The notes under the pieces were generated by a model. That model was not told the origin of the DNA and searched no databases. It saw only the letters and a program-made list of their open reading frames with translations. DNA of 6,133 nt from Verrucomicrobiota bacterium (GTDB lineage: Bacteria; Verrucomicrobiota; Verrucomicrobiia; Opitutales; Opitutaceae): NCBI GenBank assembly GCA_030916665.1, contig JAUPWC010000112.1:1-6133 (forward strand), given 5' to 3'. How positions within the stretch are numbered: the stretch's first letter is position 1; each line of letters opens with the position of its first letter. Shown piece after piece: positions 1 through 5,315 of this stretch. A program made the translations under genes and the position numbers.

Positions 1-273
1 CGCTTTGTGAACCGGCAGCACGGTTTCCACCGCCTTCAATTCCACGAGCACGGTATCCCGCACGATCAAGTCCGCGCGAAACGCCACCTCTATCACAATA
101 CCCTTGTAACTCAGCGGCACGGAAACCTGCCGGGCAGAGCTGATACCACGCAACGACAACTCATGAGCCAGACAAGCCTCGTAGGCCGATTCCAGCAATC
201 CGGGCCCCTTCTCCCGATGAACCTCAATCGCCGCGCCAATGATCTGTTCCGTGAGTTGGTTTATATCATTCAT
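1..273 (-). CDS. GxxExxY protein, PD-(D/E)XK-like fold, 3' end beyond window
   Basis: The minus strand is open from an ATG at 273 to the window edge (91 codons), so the C-terminus is missing; family members are usually about 125-130 residues. The start MNDINQLTEQIIGAAIEVHR is typical, and the family-naming motif is seen as G25-L-L-E28-S-A-Y31. Asp68 and Glu78-Leu-Lys80, on consecutive predicted strands, resemble the PD-(D/E)XK nuclease core, to which this family (Pfam PDDEXK_3) is assigned. The cellular role is not established, and nuclease activity is inference only. The frame stays open upstream of this ATG through a 9-base repeat, reading as a Thr-Glu-rich stretch with no obvious start codon, so the ATG at 273 is preferred. 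It follows the pyrophosphorylase gene on the same strand by 41 bases and could be co-transcribed. Such genes are often scattered and mobile, so it may be accessory to its neighbours. Family assignment is firm. Confidence 0.88.
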   Translation of the reverse strand, partial: MNDINQLTEQIIGAAIEVHREKGPGLLESAYEACLAHELSLRGISSARQVSVPLSYKGIVIEVAFRADLIVRDTVLVELKAVETVLPVHKA

Positions 274-277
274 GATT

Positions 278-304
278 TTCTCTGTGCTCTCTGTGTCCTC
301 TGTG
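278..304 (-). repeat. Three 9-base tandem repeats (CACAGAGnn) before GxxExxY gene
   Basis: Read on the minus strand, three consecutive units are CACAGAGGA, CACAGAGAG and CACAGAGAA, ending 4 bases before the ATG of the GxxExxY gene. Seven bases are invariant and the last two vary. The period is a multiple of three, so the array stays open in all three minus-strand frames. It fills most of the 41-base gap after the pyrophosphorylase stop. The purine-rich last unit (AGAGAA) could act as a weak ribosome-binding site, which is inference. From memory, similar CACAGAG arrays stand near GxxExxY genes in planctomycetes and verrucomicrobia. Confidence 0.8.
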
Positions 305-314
305 TTGAAGAGAT

Positions 315-1739
315 CTATTCGAGATAGAGACCTGAGGCGATGGCGGGCTTGGGCGCGAGGGCGTTCCAGCGCCGGGCGAATGTTTCCGGATCGTAACCGA
401 AGAGCGGCGAAACCTCCACGGTCGCCTTGGGCAGGCCGGTGGCGTCGGTTTCGACGGTCGCGCCGGCGGCCTTGAGCCAGCGCGCCCACTGGCGCATCTG
501 GTCCTCGCGGCAGGTCTTGGGCGAGTCCACACCCTCGGCGTTCTTGACCGGACTGAAGTCGTCCGCTCGCGCGGTCTCGATCACGATGGAGTTCTTCGCG
601 AACGGCAGCGCGTCGAACACGAACATCTCGAACTTCACGCCGTTGGCCTTCTCGGGCTTCACCGCCTTGCCGGCGGCGTCGATGGTCGCGATTTTTTTGT
701 CGGCCCGGTGGAACGGCAGCGCGACATCCTCGCCGCCCGCGGCCATGCGGCGCGCGAACTCGCGGTCGATGACGTGGATCGCGATGCTGCCGGCGGCGTA
801 GCGCAGCGAACCGTCGGCGTTCGTCTCCTTCTGCATGCTCATGGGCATGTCGCTGTATTCGACGACGACGATCTTGCCGTCCTGGAGGCAGAAGTGGCCG
901 ACCTTTTCCTCGGGGTAGGCCTTGAGCACCATCTTGCTCGACATCTCCGAGCCGGCGGCGAGATGAAAGCCGATGAACTCCGCGTCGATGCAGCGCACGA
1001 GCGGGTTGTCCACCTGGAAGTAGCTGAGCGTGTCCACGCCCTCGGCCTTCATCAGGTCGAGCGCGCCGCTGCGGTGCAGCGCACGGAGCGAGCCGCCGTG
1101 GCCGTCGGGGCTGAGCGCGAGCGAGCCGCGGGTCTCGAGCAGGATCTTGCCGTCGTAGCCGACCGCCGGCATGCGGCCCTGGCGGAAGAAATGCACGCGT
1201 CCCCGGTCGAGGCCGAAGAACTTGTTCTCCGCGAAGAAGCCCTCGGTCTGCGCGTGGTTCGCGTGGCTGGTCATGATGAACCAGTGCAGCGGCTTCCCGT
1301 AGCGCTGGCCGGCGGCTCTGATCTTCTCGGCGAAGACCTGGAAGAGCGACTTCTGCTTCAGCGGCGTGACGGCGAAGGTGCCCTTCGGGCCGTCGTAACC
1401 GAGGCGCGTCCCCTGCCCGCCCGCCACCGTGAACGCCGCCACGCGGCCGGCGCGCAGCGCCTGCTCGCCGAGTGTCCGCGCCTTCGCCCACTGCGCGGCA
1501 TCGCCGCCGTTGGCCGGGAGCCGCGTGACCGGTGCCGGGGCGAGACCATCGAGGTTGGCGCCGCCGCCGCCGGTCTTGAAGACAAGCGTGCGGTTCAGGC
1601 GCTCGACCTCGGCGAGCTCGACTTCGCCCGCCTGCGCGGCGAGCTCGGCGCGTTCGTTCGCGTCCAGCGAATCCCAGAAGGCAAAGACCTGCCCCTGGCC
1701 GGCGGCACGGAAGTTCGTGATCAGTTGTTCGTAGCTCAT
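315..1739 (-). CDS. Eukaryotic-type UDP-N-acetylglucosamine / UDP-sugar pyrophosphorylase (UDPGP family)
   Basis: Predicted cytoplasmic enzyme that joins UTP and a sugar 1-phosphate, most likely GlcNAc-1-phosphate, to give the UDP-sugar and pyrophosphate. Its 474 residues align in order with eukaryotic UAP1/AGX: nucleotide-binding loop AGGQGTRLGYDGPKGTF at 106-122, WFIMTS at 153-158, FFRQGRMPA at 184-192, DGKILLE at 196-202, PDGHGG at 211-216, VDNPLV at 243-248, VVEYSD at 292-297, KPEKANGVKFEMFVFD at 361-376 and DDFSPVKNAEG at 393-403. This is the UDPGP fold, unlike the usual bacterial bifunctional GlmU; no acetyltransferase domain is present. Sugar specificity (GlcNAc, Glc or Gal) cannot be fixed from sequence. 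The ATG at 1739 is preferred over an in-frame TTG ten codons upstream, because the latter would overlap the FtsB-like gene. With the ATG the gap is 4 bases and AGAAG lies just upstream. The stop is TAG. Probable operon with the FtsB-like gene. Confidence 0.93.
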   Translation of the reverse strand: MSYEQLITNFRAAGQGQVFAFWDSLDANERAELAAQAGEVELAEVERLNRTLVFKTGGGGANLDGLAPAPVTRLPANGGDAAQWAKARTLGEQALRAGRVAAFTVAGGQGTRLGYDGPKGTFAVTPLKQKSLFQVFAEKIRAAGQRYGKPLHWFIMTSHANHAQTEGFFAENKFFGLDRGRVHFFRQGRMPAVGYDGKILLETRGSLALSPDGHGGSLRALHRSGALDLMKAEGVDTLSYFQVDNPLVRCIDAEFIGFHLAAGSEMSSKMVLKAYPEEKVGHFCLQDGKIVVVEYSDMPMSMQKETNADGSLRYAAGSIAIHVIDREFARRMAAGGEDVALPFHRADKKIATIDAAGKAVKPEKANGVKFEMFVFDALPFAKNSIVIETARADDFSPVKNAEGVDSPKTCREDQMRQWARWLKAAGATVETDATGLPKATVEVSPLFGYDPETFARRWNALAPKPAIASGLYLE

Positions 1740-1743
1740 GGTT

Positions 1744-2028
1744 TCACTTCTCTTCGAAACGGAAGACAAATTCCTCGCCCTTGGCGTAACCGAGCTTCTG
1801 CCGGATCAGCAGCTCCACCAGCGCGGGGTCGTTGCGCAGGCGCTCGAGGTAGCGCGTCTGGGCGGCCAGCTTGGCTTCGGCCTCGGCGAGCAGACGCTGC
1901 TTCATCGCGAGGTCAGCCTGCCGGGCCTTCAATTCTTGCTGCATGCCCACAAAGGCGGTCACCGCCCACAGGGTGATGCCCGCGAAAAGCAGGCCAAAGA
2001 CGACGTTGATAATTCTGCTGAGATTCAC
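1744..2028 (-). CDS. FtsB/DivIC-like septum formation initiator
   Basis: A 94-residue bitopic membrane protein. Residues 1-6 are a short cytoplasmic tail, about 7-27 form a transmembrane helix (VVFGLLFAGITLWAVTAFVG), and about 28-66 are a periplasmic Ala/Glu/Leu/Arg-rich coiled coil. The C-terminal part, with NDPALVELLIRQKLGYAKG at about 66-84 followed by EEFVFRF, matches the conserved end of FtsB/DivIC proteins (typical pattern DP..IE..AR..LG..K.GE.V..F). Family members pair with an FtsL-like partner and FtsQ/DivIB to activate septal peptidoglycan synthesis. The start is GTG at 2028; no in-frame ATG is seen in the nearby upstream sequence, and a short N-terminus fits the family. The upstream ribosome-binding site is weak. 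It leads the minus-strand unit, with the UDP-sugar pyrophosphorylase gene beginning 4 bases after its stop, joining division and envelope precursor supply. FtsB cannot be told from DivIC without phylogeny, so no symbol is given. Confidence 0.88.
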   Translation of the reverse strand: MNLSRIINVVFGLLFAGITLWAVTAFVGMQQELKARQADLAMKQRLLAEAEAKLAAQTRYLERLRNDPALVELLIRQKLGYAKGEEFVFRFEEK

Positions 2029-2143
2029 CCGGAATGAGGCGACCAGATAAAGGTGCGCGACGGAGTTCAGGCAATGCTTTTCAAAGCGCGTTGACGCTCT
2101 TTAGGCGTGCTTTTTCCCATGCGGCTCAAATACTTGCCTGACG
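2029..2143. promoter_or_regulatory. Divergent intergenic region with weak promoter-like sites
   Basis: These 115 bases separate the minus-strand FtsB-like gene from the plus-strand ATPase gene, so promoters for both units are expected here. On the minus strand, TTGCCT (2069-2074) and TTATCT (2045-2050) are 18 bases apart, which would start transcription about 10 bases before the GTG; the -10 match is poor. On the plus strand, TTGACG (2091-2096) is a fair -35 but no good -10 lies at 16-18 bases; TCCCAT at 2115-2120 is the nearest. These are candidates only. No convincing Shine-Dalgarno sequence precedes either gene. Confidence 0.35.
2083..2102. repeat. Imperfect palindrome, 8-base arms, 4-base loop
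   Basis: AAAGCGCG (2083-2090), loop TTGA (2091-2094) and CGCTCTTT (2095-2102) form an inverted repeat with 7 of 8 pairs. It lies between two divergent genes, so a terminator role is not expected, and no T-run directly follows on the plus strand (CGTGCTTTTT comes a few bases later). It overlaps the TTGACG candidate -35, so an operator for a dimeric regulator is possible but unproven. Confidence 0.4.
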
Positions 2144-2959
2144 ATGTATCAAAACTTCTACGGATTTACGGAGATGCCGTTCCACATCACTCCGGACCCG
2201 AAGTTTCTCTACCTCAGTCCCACCCACCAGGAGGCGCTCCAGCATCTCAAATACGGTGTGACGGAGAAGAAAGGGTTCATCGTGCTCATCGGCGAGGTCG
2301 GCTGCGGCAAGACCACCCTGTGCCGGAAGTTCATGAGCGAACTCGATCCCGCGCACTTCGACACCGCGCTGATCCTCAACCCGCGCGTCAACGAGACGCA
2401 GATGCTGCGGGCCATTCTCACCGAGCTGGGCGAGCACAACGTCGCCAAGAGCAAGCACGACCTCGTCTCGCAGATGAACCAGATCCTGCTCGACCGCATC
2501 GCCAAGGGCCGCGAGATCGTGCTGATCATTGACGAGGCGCAGAATCTTTCCTTCGAGGTCTTCGAGCAGGTCCGCCTCCTCTCCAATCTGGAAACCGACA
2601 AGCAGAAGCTCCTGCAGATCGTCCTCATGGGCCAGACCGAGCTGAAGGAGCGCCTCGCCGCCGAGGAGCTCCGCCAGCTCCGCCAGCGCATCCTTGTCCA
2701 CTACGAACTCCGCCCGTTCACCCGGGAGGAAATGGACCGTTACATCCAGCACCGCCTGTCCGTCTCGGGCAGCGCCGGCCGTCCCTACTTCACCAAGTGG
2801 GCCATCCGCCACATCCATCGCACCAGCCGGGGAATTCCCCGCATCATCAACAACCTCTGTGACAAAGCCCTCCTCTCGGCGTTCATCCGCGACTCCGACG
2901 AGGTCAACTACTGGGACGCCCGCCGCGCCGTGCGCGACATGAACCGTCTCACCGCCTGA
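2144..2959 (+). CDS. ExeA/GspA-type AAA ATPase
   Basis: A 271-residue P-loop ATPase of the ExeA/GspA group. The N-terminus MYQNFYGFTEMPFHITPDPK is the typical opening (YGL.E.PF...PDP..). The Walker A motif is GEVGCGKT at 50-57, Walker B is VLIIDEAQ at 126-133, a sensor-1-like stretch is IVLMGQTEL at 159-167, the Arg-rich RQLRQRI at 177-183 may hold an arginine finger, and SRGIPRIINNLCDKAL at 228-243 is the sensor-2/lid signature. No transmembrane helix is seen, and the C-terminal peptidoglycan-binding domain of full-length ExeA/GspA is absent, so the length matches the bare ATPase form found in secretion and exopolysaccharide loci. In type II secretion, GspA with GspB helps insert or assemble the secretin through the peptidoglycan. 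The next gene codes a GspB-like protein 2 bases downstream, which supports the GspA role. The XrtA/PEP-CTERM-associated ATPase is a close relative and an alternative name, but no other gene of that system is in the window. The start codon has no clear ribosome-binding site. Confidence 0.92.
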   Translation: MYQNFYGFTEMPFHITPDPKFLYLSPTHQEALQHLKYGVTEKKGFIVLIGEVGCGKTTLCRKFMSELDPAHFDTALILNPRVNETQMLRAILTELGEHNVAKSKHDLVSQMNQILLDRIAKGREIVLIIDEAQNLSFEVFEQVRLLSNLETDKQKLLQIVLMGQTELKERLAAEELRQLRQRILVHYELRPFTREEMDRYIQHRLSVSGSAGRPYFTKWAIRHIHRTSRGIPRIINNLCDKALLSAFIRDSDEVNYWDARRAVRDMNRLTA

Positions 2960-2961
2960 CC

Positions 2962-3756
2962 ATGAGCCTGATCAATGAAGCGCTCAAGAAAGCGCAGAAA
3001 GAGCGCACCGGTGAGTCTCCCTCATTGAGTGCGGTGCCCACCATCGGTGGTGAGCGCCCGGACCAGATCTCCCGCCGCGGCAAGTCCACCGGCATGGGTG
3101 AATTAATCCTGCCCCTCGGGCTCGGCGCCGCCGTGGTTGCCATGCTGGTGGTCGGGGCCGTTTTCCTTTTCATGCGGCAGAGCGAGCCGCCCGCTCCCTC
3201 TGCACCGCCCAGCGTGGCGAGCTCAACAGCCGCCACACCGGCTCCCGTTTCTCCGTCGGTCCAGCCCGCCGCACCCGTGCAGACCGCACCGCAACCGGTC
3301 GCAACCACTCCGCCTCCGCAAGTCGTGGTCGCCGCTCCTCCGCAGCCCGAGCCCGCCACCGTCAGCAGCTTCACCGTGCCCAATGTGACCACGACCTCTC
3401 CGGTCGCGGCCCAGCCCGAGCCGGTGCGCCCGGCGGCTCCGGTCGTGACCTTGACCGCTCCCGCGCCGGTCGTGGCCGCGGTCACCCCGCCGTCCACCCC
3501 CGCGCCGCAGCCGGCCCAGTCTGCTGGTCCGCGCAAGCTCGAGCCGCGGGCAATCAATTACATCGAAGCCCTCCGCGTGAGCGGCATCCGCGTCTCCGCC
3601 GAACCCCGCGAGAGCAAGGTGCTGATGAACGACCGCGTTTATCGCCTCGGCAGCCTCGTCGAAGCCGAGATGGGCCTGCGGCTCGTCGGCATCACGGCCG
3701 CCTCGCTGACCTTTGAGGACGACCGCGGCGCCCGCTACACGCGGCTGTTCAACTGA
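2962..3756 (+). CDS. GspB-like single-pass membrane protein with Pro/Ala linker
   Basis: A 264-residue protein in four parts. Residues 1-20 (MSLINEALKKAQKERTGESP) are the conserved cytoplasmic N-terminal helix of GspB and related proteins. About 47-71 is a transmembrane helix (LILPLGLGAAVVAMLVVGAV and on). About 75-190 is a low-complexity linker of Pro, Ala, Val and Thr. About 196-263 is a compact periplasmic domain (NYIEALRVSGIRVS..., VLMNDRVYRLGSLV...) resembling the T2SSB C-terminal domain of GspB. By analogy it would be anchored in the inner membrane, contact the ATPase inside and span toward peptidoglycan or the secretin outside. The ATG lies 2 bases after the ATPase stop, so translation is probably coupled and the start is well supported. 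No signal-peptide cleavage site is evident. The gene ends 7 bases from the end of the convergent sugar transferase gene, with no terminator hairpin between. The linker gives a long antisense open frame that is not real. Function beyond GspB resemblance is inferred. Confidence 0.82.
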   Translation: MSLINEALKKAQKERTGESPSLSAVPTIGGERPDQISRRGKSTGMGELILPLGLGAAVVAMLVVGAVFLFMRQSEPPAPSAPPSVASSTAATPAPVSPSVQPAAPVQTAPQPVATTPPPQVVVAAPPQPEPATVSSFTVPNVTTTSPVAAQPEPVRPAAPVVTLTAPAPVVAAVTPPSTPAPQPAQSAGPRKLEPRAINYIEALRVSGIRVSAEPRESKVLMNDRVYRLGSLVEAEMGLRLVGITAASLTFEDDRGARYTRLFN

Positions 3757-3763
3757 GACGTGC

Positions 3764-5182
3764 TCAATACGCCGACTTCGGCGGGAAAAACACCTGCCAG
3801 AACGTCTTCAGCGTGATCTGCACGTCCAGCCAGATGGACCAGTGCGCGATGTAGTAGAGATCGAGCCGGATTCGCTCCTGCAGCTGCTCCGGCGTCTTGA
3901 TCTCACCGCGAAAGCCCTCGCTCTGCGCCAGCCCGGTGATGCCGGGCCGCACCCAGTGTTTTGACCGGTAGGAACGCACCTGCTGCTCGAACTCCGCATC
4001 GAGCACGGGCATGACCGGCCGCGGCCCCACGATGCTCATCTCGCCGGTCAGCACGTTCCAGAACTGCGGAAACTCATCCAGGCTGTGCCGCCGGAGGAAA
4101 CGCGCCAGCGGATAGACCCGGTCGTCATCCGCCGTTGCCTGCCGCCCCTCGGCCGCGGCGTCGGGCGGCGCCAGGTTCATCGAACGGAATTTCAGCATCG
4201 GAAACTCCGCGCGCCCTTCGCCCGAGCGGGCTCGGACGTGAAACAACGGACCGGGCGACTGGAAGCGCTGCACCAGCCACACCGCCAGCATGAGGGGCGG
4301 CAGCACCAGCACGACCACGGGCAGCGCGACGAGGAGGTCGAAGGTGCGCTTCACCGCCCGGTTCAACGGCTCTTCCAACGGCTCGTCGTGCAGGGTGAAA
4401 AAATGATGCCCGCCCTCGTCGGCCGACACCACGGGATGCCCCAGCACCTCCTCGACCTGATGATGCACCAGCAGGCGGCAACCGCGGGCCTGGCACTGAT
4501 CGACAATCTGCCGGGCCACCGCGGCATCGGCCGGCACTTCGAGCAGGATCACCTGGCCGATGTTCTTTTCGGCCAAAACGCGGGGCAGATCCTCCACGGT
4601 GCCGGACACCGGCACGGGCGCCGGCCCGTCCGCTGCCGCTCCTTCCAAACTCAGAAAGCCCACCGGATGCACGCCGAGATGGAGACGCTGTTTCAGCCAC
4701 TCCGAAAGCATTGCCAGCGCTCGCGCGCGCCCCACGAACAGCGTGGGGATCTGTTCCCCGTGTCCGTAAAGGTACCCGGCCAGCTGCACCGGCAGCCAAC
4801 GGTTCAGCCAGAACAGGCTCAGCCAGCTCCAAAGCATGAAGGACCCCAGAAACAACCGGCTGATGCTCCGGTCCTGCGTCGCGAACATCATGGTGAACAC
4901 CGCCAGCGCCATCAGCCCCACCTGCTGCGTCGCCAGCCCCGCTGCCTCCGTGATCGAAAGGCGCGTCAGCCGCGATTCCGCCGCCCGCAGCCGGCTCCCG
5001 CCCACCAGCAGGCCGATCACCACGCACAGAAAATACTGCAGCAGGTTTACCTCCCGGCTCAGTTTTACCACCGGCACGTAGCGCATAATGAACTCCGCAT
5101 AGAGCCAGAAGAACACCCCCACTCCCAGCAGGAGGGCGGCGCCATGGATCCGGACCAAGCCACGGTGACGATTGGCTAGCAT
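3764..5182 (-). CDS. Polyprenyl-phosphate sugar-1-phosphate transferase (WbaP/WcaJ type)
   Basis: Inner-membrane enzyme that moves a sugar 1-phosphate from a UDP-sugar to undecaprenyl phosphate, the first step in building an exopolysaccharide, capsule or O-antigen unit. From the chosen start it has 472 residues, usual for the family. About 14-33, 47-62, 83-101 and 107-127 are four N-terminal membrane segments; 146-253 is a Rossmann-like domain (IPTLFVGRARAL...); 283-305 is the fifth hydrophobic segment; 275-472 is the bacterial sugar transferase domain. Catalytic-domain signatures are KRTFDLL at 278-284, PMLKFRSM at 328-335, HSLDEFPQFWNVLTGEMSIV at 366-385 followed by GPRP, and VRPGITGLAQ at 411-420. 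The frame runs upstream to a GTG at 5353, with in-frame ATGs at 5317 and 5281. I prefer the ATG at 5182 because residues before it are Arg-rich and unlike the family, and the longest forms overlap the start of the divergent adaptor gene; yet 5182 has no ribosome-binding site. Sugar specificity is unknown. Confidence 0.9.
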   Translation of the reverse strand: MLANRHRGLVRIHGAALLLGVGVFFWLYAEFIMRYVPVVKLSREVNLLQYFLCVVIGLLVGGSRLRAAESRLTRLSITEAAGLATQQVGLMALAVFTMMFATQDRSISRLFLGSFMLWSWLSLFWLNRWLPVQLAGYLYGHGEQIPTLFVGRARALAMLSEWLKQRLHLGVHPVGFLSLEGAAADGPAPVPVSGTVEDLPRVLAEKNIGQVILLEVPADAAVARQIVDQCQARGCRLLVHHQVEEVLGHPVVSADEGGHHFFTLHDEPLEEPLNRAVKRTFDLLVALPVVVLVLPPLMLAVWLVQRFQSPGPLFHVRARSGEGRAEFPMLKFRSMNLAPPDAAAEGRQATADDDRVYPLARFLRRHSLDEFPQFWNVLTGEMSIVGPRPVMPVLDAEFEQQVRSYRSKHWVRPGITGLAQSEGFRGEIKTPEQLQERIRLDLYYIAHWSIWLDVQITLKTFWQVFFPPKSAY

Positions 5183-5315
5183 GAGGAGGTAACCGCGGCA
5201 GTGTGCGCGGCGTCTGGAGACCGGCAAGCCTCGGTTCCGCAGACTTTTCCCGACCTTTCGACCGGCGAATAAGTTGCGCATGTCCTGAACGCTGCTATAT
5301 CTTCGAACATCTTCC
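5183..5315. other. Divergent spacer between sugar transferase and adaptor genes
   Basis: This 133-base stretch separates the preferred sugar transferase start (minus) from the MacA-like start (plus). It is still open on the minus strand in the transferase frame, so it could be coding if an upstream start (5281, 5317 or 5353) is used. It carries a strong plus-strand AGGAGGT (5184-5190) that serves no credible gene: the plus-strand frame after it overlaps the adaptor gene out of frame. No RNA gene or terminator is apparent. Confidence 0.5.
5274..5301 (+). promoter_or_regulatory. Candidate extended -10 promoter for the MacA-like gene
   Basis: TTGCGC (5274-5279), a 16-base spacer and TATATC (5296-5301) resemble a sigma-70 promoter, and TGC directly before the -10 box gives an extended -10 element. 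The start point would fall near 5307-5309, leaving under 10 bases before the ATG at 5316. That short leader agrees with the lack of a Shine-Dalgarno sequence there. This is an inference from consensus matching by eye. Confidence 0.35.

Noticed and set aside
278..304. CRISPR array
   Set aside because: The units are 9 bases with no spacers, so this is a short tandem repeat.
7..327. A 106-codon plus-strand open frame at the left edge
   Set aside because: Antisense to the GxxExxY gene; the minus-strand product carries the family motif.
708..1976. A 422-codon plus-strand open frame
   Set aside because: It lies antisense to the well-matched pyrophosphorylase and FtsB-like genes. Its product is rich in Arg, Ala, Glu and Val with no recognisable motif, as expected for the reverse frame of a GC-rich gene.
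2083..2115. Rho-independent terminator in the divergent region
   Set aside because: No gene reads into it from either side, and the T-run is displaced from the stem.
2126..2818. A 230-codon minus-strand open frame
   Set aside because: Antisense to the ExeA-type ATPase whose Walker motifs establish the plus-strand frame as coding.
2949..3557. A 202-codon minus-strand open frame rich in Gly, Ala and Thr
   Set aside because: It is the reverse of the Pro/Ala linker of the GspB-like protein; low complexity explains the long open frame.
4125..5027. A 300-codon minus-strand open frame
   Set aside because: Same strand as the sugar transferase but out of frame; Gly/Ala/Arg-rich shadow with no motif.
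4085..5179. A 364-codon plus-strand open frame
   Set aside because: Antisense to the sugar transferase; His/Gln/Arg-rich product without domain signatures. The sense frame has all family motifs.
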